Below, one piece after another: positions 37,101 to 47,900 of a stretch of DNA of 64,000 bases. The notes beneath the pieces were generated by a model, which saw only the letters and a list, made by a program, of their open reading frames with translations, made no database searches and was not told the DNA's origin. Every line of letters starts with the position of its first letter. The first letter of the stretch is position 1. The stretch covers positions 124,001 through 188,000 of the forward strand of contig JACVRA010000089.1 in the NCBI GenBank assembly GCA_019828545.1, in the 5' to 3' direction. This stretch comes from Paracamarosporium sp. OC-R06-R3 (taxonomy: Eukaryota > Ascomycota > Dothideomycetes > Pleosporales > Didymosphaeriaceae). Made by a program: the position numbers and the translations under genes.

Positions 37101-37191
37101 CTGCAGAGTTGGCCTCGCGTCCAAGAATTACACTGCTTGCGTGTGCTGCCGGACTGATGTTACGGCTTACTCGAGGCTTTTTGTGCCGTAG
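34117..37191 (+). CDS. Multi-pass membrane RING E3 ligase (Asi1/Asi3-like)
   Basis: Four exons: 34117-34473, 34525-34966, 35029-35466 and 35546-37191, giving 960 aa. All joins are in frame across GTGAGA, GTACGT and GTAAGT donors. The N-terminal half contains several membrane spans: LYLLPLFLFMY, LWSLFISLGFGQF, LLISLISSVSHFTSNFLAII, GFIPHLVIISGILCC-VVYLLALSITIL. The middle holds a basic amphipathic stretch and a long acidic Ser/Asp linker. The extreme C-terminus is a RING: CVVCQLSPRTVLVWPCGCLS followed by LCDDC and CVCCRTDV, in which the usual His is replaced by Cys (C-G-C). This architecture, with the RING at the very end after many spans, matches fungal homologues of yeast Asi1/Asi3 at the inner nuclear membrane, which ubiquitinate mislocalised proteins and latent Stp1/Stp2. 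The yeast role is inferred, not shown. Start: first ATG with a good context; its leader overlaps no other gene. Confidence 0.85.
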
Positions 37192-37842
37192 TGCGTTGGG
37201 ACTTGTGGGGTTTTTTCTCTCGTACATAGATTTTGTCTGCATAGCGAATGTGTTTTTTCGTCTTTGTTCTTGTGTGCTGTGCTGTGCGGTGCGTGATGTG
37301 TGATGTGTGATTGTGATTGGGTTGGTGGTTGTAGGTGCTGGGGTACTTGGTGATGTGGCTGTGGTGGTGGGTTTGGGTTGAGAGGTTGCTGTTGGGTGGG
37401 ATGGTGAAGAGGTATCAGGTGAAGTGTCATGACGTGGTAGGGAGGCGCAAGTACCCTCTTCCACAGTGATAGCATGGTAAGGCAATGAGTGGGTTTTTTC
37501 GAGGTGCCTGTTCTAGTGCCAGAAGAGGAGGGTGAGCAACCGCTTGAAGGTACAGAATCATCATAACGTAGAGGGGCGATCGAGTGGAAAGACAGATCAA
37601 GTTGATGGAAATTGCATTGTTCAAGATGTTTTCTACCACCACACTACTGCGGAACCGGAACCACAATCGAGGGAACGCCACGGTTTTTAATAGAGGGTAC
37701 AAGAACAAATATTACGAGAGCATAAAGCGAGAGTATGAGAAAGTACATAGTGACCTGACATAATTGCTCCAATTTCAACGCCTGAATAACCCAGCCTGCT
37801 CTCTAGCCTATTCTTCTTGGTATGTTGTTCGTTGTCTATAGA
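37192..37842. other. Intergenic, G/T-rich then mixed
   Basis: At 37200-37420 the plus strand is G/T-rich low complexity (TGTGCTGTGCGGTG, TGATGTGTGATGTGTG). It separates the 3' ends of two converging genes. No gene was found. Confidence 0.5.
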
Positions 37843-40140
37843 TTACTTCGGACGAACCTGAATCCCGCTAGTCTTGAACCCAAAGTTGGTTGGCACAGGT
37901 TCTTTTGAGTTTGCACTGGATATGTGATCGTATAATGGATCTGGTCTTGGTACAACGATTCCGTAACCCATTCGGCCCGCAAGCTTAAGCGCGCAACTCA
38001 GACATCCATGCTGGAAAACAAGCTCCCTATTTCTGTAAACTAAAGCGCAAAAGAATCTGGAGACGAGTGTAGTTTGCGGACCAATGACAGCAGTCTGGCC
38101 TTCAGGCAGAAGCAAGAGCTGCCTTGGCGGTATGGCTTGCAGTGCTATATATTTAGTCTCAATACCGCTCTCGGTATCTGTATCTGAGTGGAGGCATTCG
38201 GAAGAGATATGATTGTTTGGAGAAAGTGTTGAACCAAGGGGAATAGTGGCAAAGAACACACCGTCTAAATACACGGCGGCGACGAGAGAGTTGGAGTCCT
38301 GTTCAAAGCAAGGGCGATACTCAAGCACGACTTCGGAAGGCTTCGGTAGTTCAGATACAGGAGGCTGCACTACGAATTTTCTTGTGAAATCCCCAAATCG
38401 GATCCATCCCCGATCATCGGTCGGCATGCCTTCGATAGGCGTATTGTACAGTGTCAAGACGCGGGATTTGTGCGTGGGTAGGTCCATATACCGTGTTCTT
38501 TCGAATATGGGGCTTATTAAAAGACCTTGTTGGGAATTCCAGTATCCGACAATCCTCTCAAGATTTATAGGCTTGAGAATGGATCCATCGTGCGGATTCG
38601 CACCCGCCAACCTAATTGAGCAGAATTGCACGACAGTTCCCGGACCTACTCCGATCGGGTTTAGAATGTCCTCCAGATATCGTCCAGAGTAGATTATAAA
38701 AGATAATAAACCTTCACCCACTGGCGTTCGTATAATGGAATCATTGGGTAGGTTGATAAACGCCTGCACGATGCTGTCAAGCGTTCCAAACAGGATGCCC
38801 GCCATCTTCCGCAGTGGCGAACATTCGCCCTTGAACTTCAGCAAGATGTTTGTGACAGTATTACGTCCTAGTACCAAAATTTCATCTCTCGTAAGTCGCC
38901 AGTCATGGCCCCCACACTCTTGGCCTAATATGGCGATCATGATGTCTTTGACCTGACGAGGTAGTGATCTATTGAACAGGTTCAAGACCTCATAGCATGC
39001 CGCGTCATTCTCGAACGCAGAGTGAGCTTCGTTCCGGTTTTGTATCTCCATGTAAACTTTGCCATCGTGTGTAAGAAACACTGCAAAGTCGCAATGTTGG
39101 CGGCAGAAATCCTGTGCAGCGACGTAGCCTAAATTAAATACAGTTTGTTCTTCCTTCGTTCTAGATAACGAGAGGCCTGTGGTCTCTCCGATGAGCGAGG
39201 CTGTGCAAGTAGCTGTCGGATAAAAGTCCATATATGAGTCATGCAATCTTATCTCCTGCGTGCGATTCTCGACGTAATTCCTACCCTCCGGGCTTGGATG
39301 AACTGAGCTATAGACAACTATTAGAGCACCTATGCCCTCTTTGATTTCCGTTCTTCTTGGTACACCCGCGTGAAAATGCTCCACGGCAACATCGATTTCC
39401 CAACCATACTCCGCAAGTAGTAGCGCCATGACCAAAAGTTTCACAGATCGAGTGTAAATTTCCGTGCCATCAGCTTTGGAAGACCACAGACGAACAACGA
39501 ATTCTACGAAATCTTCCTCTTCCGGTTCTAGTTGGGGAGGCAGAAACAAACTTTCGAGCGCGATATGGGGGGCTCGGGCCTGTAGCATGCTACGAATGGA
39601 GGATTTGGTGTGATCGAGCTTGTTGAACATCATGTCCCGGCTTAGTACGGCGGTGGCGTATTTTGTAATGCTGCTTTGTAACATGGAAATTGTTACGTCC
39701 ATTGATGGATCCATAGAGCCGTTTGTGCTATACAACATAACAGCGGAAGCCAAAACGCGCCCCAGACTTGTCTTTTCAAAAAACACCGAGAGACACAAAA
39801 TGATACTACCGAGCTGCGAAGGATTCTCTTCGGATTGTTTCGTAATGTCGTTCGCATTCACTTCTTTTGTGATACCAAGCATGGACTTTATCTTCCCAAT
39901 ATAGCCTTTATAGATACCTTCGCCATGGAATCGTGGGGCTTTTATTAGCTCGCCATGAACAGCCTCAATCAGGTCCAGTAAAGGTTGATGCGAATACCGG
40001 GTGTTTAGCGGACTCCCGCACTTTTGCGCGACCGCAACTTCGCTCGTACGCAGATGAATGTTGACATTGACATTAGTTCTGGTCAAGACCGAGATATTGT
40101 TTTGTGCGGAGTTTGTCGTCGCGGTGTTGAGGTTCGCCAT
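37843..40140 (-). CDS. Large protein of unknown function (765 aa)
   Basis: A single-exon frame. The ATG at 40140 is the first in frame; the open frame continues to 40269 without an ATG. I do not recognise a family. Residues 1-40 are Asn/Thr-rich with alternating hydrophobics (NNISVLTRTNVNVNIHL), unlike the globular remainder. The body is mixed alpha/beta with Cys/His clusters (DFCRQHCDF, ECGGHDW, HGCLSCALKLAGRMGYG) but no recognisable metal site or membrane span; a Leu-rich stretch (VKLLVMALLLAEYGW) is probably buried. No P-loop, kinase or NB-ARC motif was found. It is head-to-head with the small CaaX-tailed gene (start at 40841 or 40904) and next in line to a patatin gene. The long intronless frame with balanced codon use supports a real protein. 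Confidence 0.65.
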   Translation of the reverse strand: MANLNTATTNSAQNNISVLTRTNVNVNIHLRTSEVAVAQKCGSPLNTRYSHQPLLDLIEAVHGELIKAPRFHGEGIYKGYIGKIKSMLGITKEVNANDITKQSEENPSQLGSIILCLSVFFEKTSLGRVLASAVMLYSTNGSMDPSMDVTISMLQSSITKYATAVLSRDMMFNKLDHTKSSIRSMLQARAPHIALESLFLPPQLEPEEEDFVEFVVRLWSSKADGTEIYTRSVKLLVMALLLAEYGWEIDVAVEHFHAGVPRRTEIKEGIGALIVVYSSVHPSPEGRNYVENRTQEIRLHDSYMDFYPTATCTASLIGETTGLSLSRTKEEQTVFNLGYVAAQDFCRQHCDFAVFLTHDGKVYMEIQNRNEAHSAFENDAACYEVLNLFNRSLPRQVKDIMIAILGQECGGHDWRLTRDEILVLGRNTVTNILLKFKGECSPLRKMAGILFGTLDSIVQAFINLPNDSIIRTPVGEGLLSFIIYSGRYLEDILNPIGVGPGTVVQFCSIRLAGANPHDGSILKPINLERIVGYWNSQQGLLISPIFERTRYMDLPTHKSRVLTLYNTPIEGMPTDDRGWIRFGDFTRKFVVQPPVSELPKPSEVVLEYRPCFEQDSNSLVAAVYLDGVFFATIPLGSTLSPNNHISSECLHSDTDTESGIETKYIALQAIPPRQLLLLPEGQTAVIGPQTTLVSRFFCALVYRNRELVFQHGCLSCALKLAGRMGYGIVVPRPDPLYDHISSANSKEPVPTNFGFKTSGIQVRPK

Positions 40141-40840
40141 AACAGAAACGTTAGAGTGTGCTATAGATGACAGGCCACAACGAAGTCGTTTTCGATGCCT
40201 TAGCAGGTTGATGGGCCTAGCAATAGATGTCGCAATACCGCATTTAAGCGTTTGGCTCCTCAATTGCAATATGATTGGAGAAGCTAGATATGTCTAAAGC
40301 GCCATGGCTACGGCTAAAGAAGGCCGACAGAGTCATAGGAACCCTCTGGAGTTATCTGATTTGTTAGTGAGCTGAGCTAGGTATGGCGGTGAAGGTTGAT
40401 TCATTGCTTCATTCTGTCCCGCTCCTTGTGTAACGACCCCGCGTCAAGAGGGTGCCTGATTCATCACGTTGATTGAAACTGAACAAGATTTGCAAATTAT
40501 GCCAGCGTTCCTATTCATGCAGAACCTTCTAAATCCGGCGATGATTTCGTACGACTCAAAACGCTTACATATATTACTAGCCCGAAGATATGGTTGACAG
40601 GCGAAAGCCCCCTGCGGGAGACAACGGTAGCTGCTGTACAACCATGTTATCGCTAGCCTCGGCCAATACCATTCGAGATGCGAACCGGTGAGTCTGGCAG
40701 GCCGAATTAAGTTCAGAAACCGAGACTGATGGGGTCAAAGCCCACCCCCCTATTTCTCTTGCCGAAGAATTGCTGGCGTGGGCACCGCAACCAGAAAAAC
40801 TTAGTCAAGAATCATCGTTTAACCGAAGAATACATCTAGT
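40141..40840. promoter_or_regulatory. Divergent intergenic region
   Basis: About 700 bp between the start codons of the 765-aa unknown and the small CaaX-tailed gene. No other feature is seen. Confidence 0.45.
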
Positions 40841-41275
40841 ATGGATCTCCTTATCGAAAGAGCGTTATTATTAATCTTATACTCTCTAATTCGTGCCAGT
40901 GATATGTCGACCGATGAACAACGGAATGAGACCGCCCCAGTGCAGTTCGAGCTAGGTGCTACGCTTGGCGAGGTCCTACAACAGCTACAGAGACGCTATA
41001 ACCTTGGTCGCCCACGATGGGAAAACAACGCTATCCCCGCGACCCCGGCGAGCGCGCTGGAGGATGATGCTACAAGCTATGTTGTAGTGGACGAAGCGAA
41101 TGGCGAGCGTTATAACATCGAGTTTCAGGGGGTGACAGGTGTACACAGAAATATTGCACTATCAAGGGCCCATCAAACGAATAGTGCTGCTGGACCAGGG
41201 TCATCTGTAACGGGAAATGAAGCCCAGGGACATGGTACAATTCAGCGCAATACTTCGCTTTGTGTTATACTTTGA
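40841..41275 (+). CDS. Small protein with CaaX-like C-terminus CVIL (hypothetical)
   Basis: An open frame of 144 aa from the ATG at 40841. An internal ATG at 40904 (MSTDEQRNET) gives a fully hydrophilic 123-aa form, while the upstream start adds a hydrophobic LLILYSLI stretch. The C-terminus TSLCVIL is a good CaaX motif; a final Leu favours geranylgeranyl transfer by GGTase-I. This predicts a lipid-anchored, membrane-associated small protein. The body has a short helix (LGEVLQQLQRRYNL), a beta-like segment (TSYVVVDEANGERYNIEFQG) and an Asn/Ser/Gly-rich tail. It is not a GTPase: no G1-G5 motifs. It is convergent with the patatin gene (88 bp between stop codons) and head-to-head with the 765-aa unknown. 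I do not recognise a family. Confidence 0.5.
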   Translation: MDLLIERALLLILYSLIRASDMSTDEQRNETAPVQFELGATLGEVLQQLQRRYNLGRPRWENNAIPATPASALEDDATSYVVVDEANGERYNIEFQGVTGVHRNIALSRAHQTNSAAGPGSSVTGNEAQGHGTIQRNTSLCVIL

Positions 41276-41362
41276 TTGAGTGCCGAGGGCCTCGCACTCT
41301 CAGTATGTACTACATATAGTCAAGAGGAACCGTGTTAGAATAAACATCTATAGTGAGAACAC

Positions 41363-42812
41363 CTAAAGCCTTATCGAGTTTAGCTGGGTACTGCCGTCGC
41401 GTGATAAGTTATCTGTTATTCTCGCAGACGCTGCTGTTCCAGAATGAGTGATGGAGTTCTCCTGCCGTGAATAGTCCACAGCGCTATTACGTGTTATTGC
41501 AAAGTTGTGTTCACCGATAGTAGTATTGTCGTTCTCTGCACGTATGGTGACGCTTCTCTCACTGTATAACAAGGAGCTATCGATGTGTCGAGGTTGCCCT
41601 GTAGGGTTGTCGGTTCTGGTGCCTCCCCCATGACCGTTCGTGATGAAATTCCTCACGAACTTTGCAATTGCTTGCTGATTCTCTCGAAGGTAGTTTTGCG
41701 TCAGCGCGGAAATTCTGCTGCTTTGCTCCCAGTCAGATATTATCACGTCCTCTAATCCTCGCTCAACATTGAACCGAGTATATTGTCCGTCATCGCCGTA
41801 GCGGGCATCTAATCGCATAGCGACCTTTTTGGACTCCGATGCCATCTTCTTCAATCCATTGATAATACTCAGTCGTCCATTCCCAATATTGACGGTATCA
41901 CCGAGCCCTGTGCCGATGCTGAGGACCTGTAGCCGATTGTGACCAGGGAATTGCCGTTCAGCCTCGTGAATTAAAATTTCACAGGGATTGTTGTAACCGA
42001 AACCTGCGTCGATAAAGGTGACACCATCTCGACCGAGTGTCATAGGCTTGAAGAAGGTTGTCGCGGCGGAAGTCGCACGAGCTACTTCCCAGATCCGAAC
42101 GCCCTCATATTTAGCAGAAGTATCGTAGGTGGTGAAGAGTTCGGGGGCAGAGTCAACGTTGTCTTTTGTGATGGCCAGAACGGCCCTAGTTCCGTCAGTA
42201 TTGAAACAACCTGAGAACGAAAGACCTGTCTTAAACCGTACGTTTTGGTGCAAGACGCATTGCGATATTCCGCCTCCTCGTGTGGACACTGTGAAGTTGT
42301 CGCAGGGTTTCGGGTTCGCTGGGAAATACAGGACGGGTCATCGCAATAACTCTTGATGGTTTCCTTGATCGCGGAAGACAGGGCGTTGGCCGAGAAGTGA
42401 CCGCTCGGAGATGCTGGGAAGATCTTAGTGCGTTTAGGAGTGAAAGCCTTTGATGCGACATTTCGATACGCCCGTATGCATTCATCCACGGTCATGCCGA
42501 GTCTACCGAGCATGATGGCGATGATTCTCGAGCAATGGTTAGACATTGCATTTCTGATTGACTGTACATGCTCACCCTCCTGTACTTGTTCCGCCGATGA
42601 AGTGGAACAATTCACATGGTCGAGGTACTTGTGCGAGCCCTAACGCTACGCGTATCGCCTCCATAATATTTTCAAGGATCAAAAGGGTGGAGATTCCCCG
42701 AATGCCACCTCCATCTCTCTCGCTCAGCACCTGTATCAAGGATGCATTGGGTAAACTTACCAAGCGAAAGGACCTTGAGTGGCGTGACTGTACCAGACAC
42801 GACAGGGTTCAT
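41363..42812 (-). CDS. Patatin-like phospholipase
   Basis: Four exons: 42761-42812, 42576-42714, 42242-42526 and 41363-42185, giving 432 aa. Donors are GTAAGT, GTGAGC and GTACGG; the joins restore the fold exactly. The catalytic set is intact: oxyanion GGGIRG at 19-24, nucleophile Ser61 in GTSTG (59-63) and the dyad Asp218 in FIDAGFGYNNP. The domain hydrolyses acyl esters of membrane lipids. CPHEEAEYRNASCTKT followed by AVLAITKDNVD is the arrangement of the fungal patatin subgroup that also occurs fused to NLR proteins. This copy is stand-alone: after residue ~340 comes an Asn/Ser/Arg-rich tail with the sequence TTIGEHN at 380-386. The apparent frameshift near 42300 disappears once the third intron is placed. 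A defence or lipid-remodelling role is open. Confidence 0.88.
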
Positions 42813-43882
42813 GATTGATGAAGGTCCTGATTATCACGGGTGTGAACAAGACCACCGCATGTGAGATAAAGGACATGAACAATGAATGCGTAAATGGGAT
42901 GAGCGTCTCGCAGCTGCTGAAGAAAGATCTGCCTGTTCGGATTACTGCGCCCTGTCGCGGGGAGCACGACAGCGGGCGGCCCTGATTTCAAGACTCGGAA
43001 GCCACTAATAGCAATTCTGGAGTATGACGAAGAAAAGGTGCTGTGTTGCCAAAGCCGGAGGATGATCCCGACCACGTACGTTCATAGATGATTGATGACT
43101 CCTGGCCGCCTTTTGTCACAGTGTGTACATGGCATCGAGGCCTTTTTGCGCGCTATCGAATGTAGAGAAGTATGGAATCGTGTGGATAGTCGTTACTCAT
43201 GCGTCTTCGACCATAATGGGGTGCTTGCGACTGAATCGCTGGATGGGCTATCAGGTTTTCAGGAAGGTCGCACGAGGGACCGTCACATCCCTGTGCGCTA
43301 AACCTAATAAAACTTATTACCCAGTAGATGCGTCGTCAAGTACTCCTACCAACACGATACTGTTTAAATCTACTAAATCATATCAGCAAATATGAGAAAA
43401 GATCCAGCTCGCTGTATAAAGTCCACAGCCGATCCACGGGGCACCCAACATTCCTTACCTTGTTTCGTCCCACGTGGGCAGTAAAGGAAAACCCGATATA
43501 TAGCCTTAGGCTCGGTATGCTAGGTGACAAGCAAGACTGAACTGTGAACGTTGATTCTCTGTTCCTCTAAGATGGCCCTGGAAATATTTCGCAGCATCGT
43601 TCCGTTGATGTCCAAGATCTACACGTCTGTGTCAGCAGCTGAATGCGTAAGCAGCGACAACAGGACGGCAAAAAACCATGCAATTTCCAATTCGACGACT
43701 CCACGCGAAGCTCAACCTGATTGACGCTCGATACTCTGAAAGCGGCAAGTTGCGCATCAGGCCTACATCAGCCTTTGTGCGGCCCTTGTAGGGTTCGATA
43801 CATAAGTGTTTCTATCCTTCTAGCATCCATCTTCGCCCTATCTTCTATTGTCAAGACCACCCTCTTTCCCCACACAGCAAAC
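42813..43882. other. Intergenic region
   Basis: About 1.07 kb upstream of both the patatin gene (minus) and the SnoaL-like gene (plus). Short frames at 43092-43540 show no domain. Confidence 0.45.
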
Positions 43883-44397
43883 ATGTCCAACACCTCCCTC
43901 CCAGCCTTTCTGCTCGAGCGCCAATCAAACCTCACAGCCGCCTTCGAACTCGGCGACGTCGACAAAATCCTTACATTCTACGACCAATCCCTGTCTTTCT
44001 CAGATCACGGTGTGTTACTCCCTTGTTCCCCCACATCTCCCTTCGCTATATCTATCTAATCCTTTTTCCCCCAGCATGGCACGCCACAGACCTCTCGTTC
44101 TCCCAATTCGCATCCTTCCTCCACCAAACCTACGCCACTACTTCTGCGCTCCGCATGCAAACGCACGGCGTGCACGGCACGAGCAAAGAGTTCTGCGCCT
44201 GGGAGTGGACGCTGACCGTTGTGGCGGGGCAGGATGATCCAATTCGGGGGCTGGTGAAGGGGAAAGAGATCGTGCTTAGAGGGTGTTCTTTGCAGTGGTG
44301 GGAGCTGAGGGAGGGCGGGGACGAAGGAGAACTGCAGGATTGGAAGATTGTGAGGGAAGGGGATTATGCCTGTGGGGCTGAGGGGGAAGGGGTGTGA
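43883..44397 (+). CDS. SnoaL/NTF2-like fold protein
   Basis: Two exons: 43883-44009 and 44075-44397, giving 149 aa. The intron (GTGTGT...CTAAT...CCCAG) joins SLSFSDH to AWHATDLSF in frame. The layout is a classic cone-fold SnoaL-like domain: an N-terminal helix pair (LPAFLLERQSNLTAAFELGD) and FYDQSLSFSDHAWH for the first strand. The turn LSFSQFASFLHQTYA comes next, then the long strands TKEFCAWEWTLTVV, VLRGCSLQWWEL and the closing DWKIVREGDYACG. This family covers small isomerases, dehydratases and ligand binders; the active-site residues vary, so no reaction can be named. Similar stand-alone proteins are common in moulds and often annotated only by fold. Confidence 0.8.
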
Positions 44398-44926
44398 ATA
44401 GTGAAGGGAGTTAGTGTGCGGTTCCCTGCTTCGATTCTGATGCCCCTAGCCGTAGAAGGTGATGTATTGACCTTGAAGTCTACATGAATATTGACCCTGT
44501 GTTAGTTTTTGTATGTTTGAAGTTGATATGCAATTAGTAGTGTTGAAGACCTGGCTGTACAGCCAATGGTAGCACAACAAAGTTCGGATTGCTACGGAGA
44601 CCACAGAAGCCGTAGGTATGACGTATACTTAGCACGTTTACAGACCGATTTGCGGCGTCTAGCTGTAGTTACACTAGTGTACACAAAAGCTACTATCGTG
44701 TGAATCCGGGCGCTAGCAACAAAGTCGAACTCGTGGGAGGCTGATTGGAGCGCGTCCCGCGTCATCTCGCTTGTCTTGGCACAACTCCAACAAAACTTCA
44801 CAACCAAGACGTCGACTAATCCATCACGACCCCCGAAACTCTGCGCAAAGCCTACACATCTATCGACTGAGCAGCATCTCTAAGCTCGGTCCATCGCGAA
44901 CACCCGATCCCCGCCCCCTCAGTTTT
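44398..44926. promoter_or_regulatory. Intergenic, promoter of the F-box/UIM gene
   Basis: No gene is seen. The right end is the leader of the large gene that follows. The coding frame stays open back to 44771 without a better start than 44927. Confidence 0.4.
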
Positions 44927-47900
44927 ATGCAACCAGAGCCTCCACACGTTTCCCAGAACACGCTCGCCGCCGAAATCGCCCCCGAACACCCCGCCACCAC
45001 CTCCCAGCATGGACTCCAGGAACGCGACCAGCAGCTCTCCCTGCTCCCCAACCATAACGAGGAGTCGGGAGAGCCAGCTGCTCTGGGAGCCACCGAGCGG
45101 CACGCGTCGCGCGAGTCGAGTCGCGACCGCGATGATGACGCTGCCACGCGACTGAACCCCGCCAGCCCTCCTCCAAGAAACAGGATTACCGAATATGAGA
45201 ACGCGCTAGTCCAGACACCCAAGAAACGGAACCAGGGGCCTGCCTTTGAGGTCATCAAGTCTACGAGGAATCCCGACGATAAGAGCTGTCCAATTGCCAA
45301 GTTGCCCAATGGTGAGTCACCGGCACAGCATAGCAGACCTGCTACAGACATCTGACACCCATCTAGAAGTGTTGACGCATGCCATCTCTCACTTGTCGCC
45401 GCATGACCTTGCCGCTGTGTCCCTTGTCTCGAAACGCTTCAATGGCCTCGTCACTACCCCTCACGCCTGGCGTGAAGCCTTCAGTCGCTACTTCCCGGGA
45501 CCTACAGCTCTGGTTGACGAGGATGTGCGATTGGCCATGGAAGAGGCTGGGGACAACTTTCGCTCCGAGAAGCGCGCCTTCACGCGTCTCTCGACACTGT
45601 CGTCGTGGAGGAGCGAGTACATATTACGGACTCGACTTTTGCGCTCGCTGGCCAGAGGCAAACCCGCTCAAGTACCTCCAGCAACTGCTGCCCGTTCTGG
45701 ACAATCGCAGAATAACGCTCCCGTAAACATGTACAACGCCTTTACGTACACCACTATTAACCACCTGCACGCCACATTCGGCACAGGTCTGAATAAACGC
45801 GTACCTCGCTTGATTCACGGAGCCGATGATGTAGGCATGTGTACCAGCAGTGACCCCACCAGTACCAAGGTTGATCCCTGGGGCCAGAGCGACCCCAACT
45901 TTTACGCCCAATTTTCCGAACGCTTTCCTGGCGTGGCTGAATGGGGCCTGGGATCTGGCGAGGTCGTCGGTCGCCCCAATGTCATGGACGTGTCCCAGCA
46001 GTATGGCATGGTATACGGTCAGGGTTGCCCCGAAGGTTCCTGCTATTACCGAGCTACCGATGAGCAACGAGGCCGTTTTGTCGCGGAACCCACCGACTTT
46101 TCGATGCCTGAAGTAGGAGTACCCAAGCTTGGTATCGACGGCGGTGCCATCTGCAGCGTCTGGATTGCGAAGTCCAACACCATCCCCAACTTGACTGATG
46201 GTTTGATCGGACTTCTCATGGGTTCCGCAGCCGGTGTCGTATCGGCGTGTAGCCTCGGCACGGATGGGTTACGCGGTACCCGTGTTCAGCGTGGTGAACT
46301 CGTTGCTCGCTGGGTGCTTAGCCCAGGTGTTCCCATCGTTGCAATTGCTGTCGACGAAAATTATTCCCTGAAACGCCACGCTCAGAATCGCATCTGGGCT
46401 GTAGCTCTCAACGCCTTGGGTGAACTTTTCTACCTGACTAAATTCCCTACTCGAAATCAATCTCCAAAGGGCCAGCTCAATGAGTACTATTCTGAGTACC
46501 TGGCCTGGCTTACCGGTCGCAGTGTCTACTGGAATATCGTTGAGCCTAGTAGACGAACCGCGAGACCCGATCCTTACAATGATGTGGAGATGGACGGAAG
46601 CTATTCACCGAGGAGCTCGTGGGATGGCATGTGTTTGAGCAAAGACCAGATCCTCGCCGAGACTAGGGAGATCCAACAGTTCATGTCGAAGCTGCCTAAG
46701 GAGTTCCGCAAAACATGCCTCGGATGGGATATGCGCAGACGCCTCGAAGTCGACTTTGCAGGTGATGACGGCAACTACGCCGGAGAAGCCATGGTTGTTA
46801 TCGAGTGCGGGCTCGAAGAAGGTGATGTTACAAAGCTTACTCGATTCACACGCTGGAAGACTCGCGAGAATACCAAGGGCAGCACTACCTCAACTCCAGT
46901 TGCCTCTCAGCAAGCATCGCAAACTACGTCACTCTTTGGCGGATCTGGCACTGCTACTCCCGACCTTATTCAGCAGCAGCGATTGAGCCAACGGATGCGT
47001 AGCTCTTCGTACGCCTCTAACAACAGCTCTCCTGAGCGTGCCAATCTCGTCGAGGAATGGAGGACATCTGATTTCACATTCGGTGGCCTCAAGTTAACAC
47101 AGATTGCCACTACTGCTCTCGACTGCTCTACGTTTGCTACCATGACCATGTCTGAAGACCCTGCGCTTGGATTCTCAACTGCGTCTACGGCTTCCTCGCC
47201 CTACGCGTCGCCCATGTCAGTGGCCAGCCAACCGGCCTCGCCTTCAGATATCCCTGGCCAACGAGCTCGCTTCGTTGCTGTCGGCACGAAGACCGGCGAA
47301 GTCCTTTTGTGGAATGTCCGCGCTCCAGTCTCGCGCAGTGCTGAGTATCCGAATAGCATCCATCCCGTTCGCATTATCTACACTCAGTCCCCCGAGATTA
47401 GCTGTCTTGCTCTGACAGCACTGCACATCGTAGTCGGTGGGTACGACGGGCTCGTGCAAGTGTGGGATCCTCTTGCTTCTGACACCAAGCCTGTGCGCAC
47501 TTTACACTCTCGACATGCTACTCGGGCACGCAGACGCATCCAACAAGCACAAGCCTCAGTCCAGGGCGTTGGTGTTAACATGTTTGCCGCCGGAGCCATC
47601 GTGCTTGATCCCGACCCAACAGCACTGCGCGGCGCCGTTTCAGTCGGCAACCAGATCCGCTACTGGAGCTACAGTTCCTCCGCCGCAGACCAATACCAGA
47701 GCAGCAAGCGGCGCCTCCGGCGCTCCGAACGTGGCAGCAACACCGCCGGCGAGCGCCTCGTTGGACCTACGCGCCTAAACCTAAAGAATTACATCAACAA
47801 CGAGAAACACGAGCTCGAGCGCGAGCAGGTAGAGCGGCGCAAGCACGCCGACCGTATGGCCGGCCGCTTTGGCGTCGACCTGCTCGGCAGCGAGGAAGAA

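Noticed and set aside
40141..40269. Extension of the 765-aa unknown to a longer N-terminus
   Set aside because: The frame is open but has no ATG there, only a TTG, so I start the gene at 40140.
42231..42485. Apparent frameshift in the patatin gene near 42300
   Set aside because: A cysteine-rich reading in another frame looked attractive, but placing the intron 42186-42241 (GTACGG...ACTAG) restores the family sequence, so no frameshift is needed.
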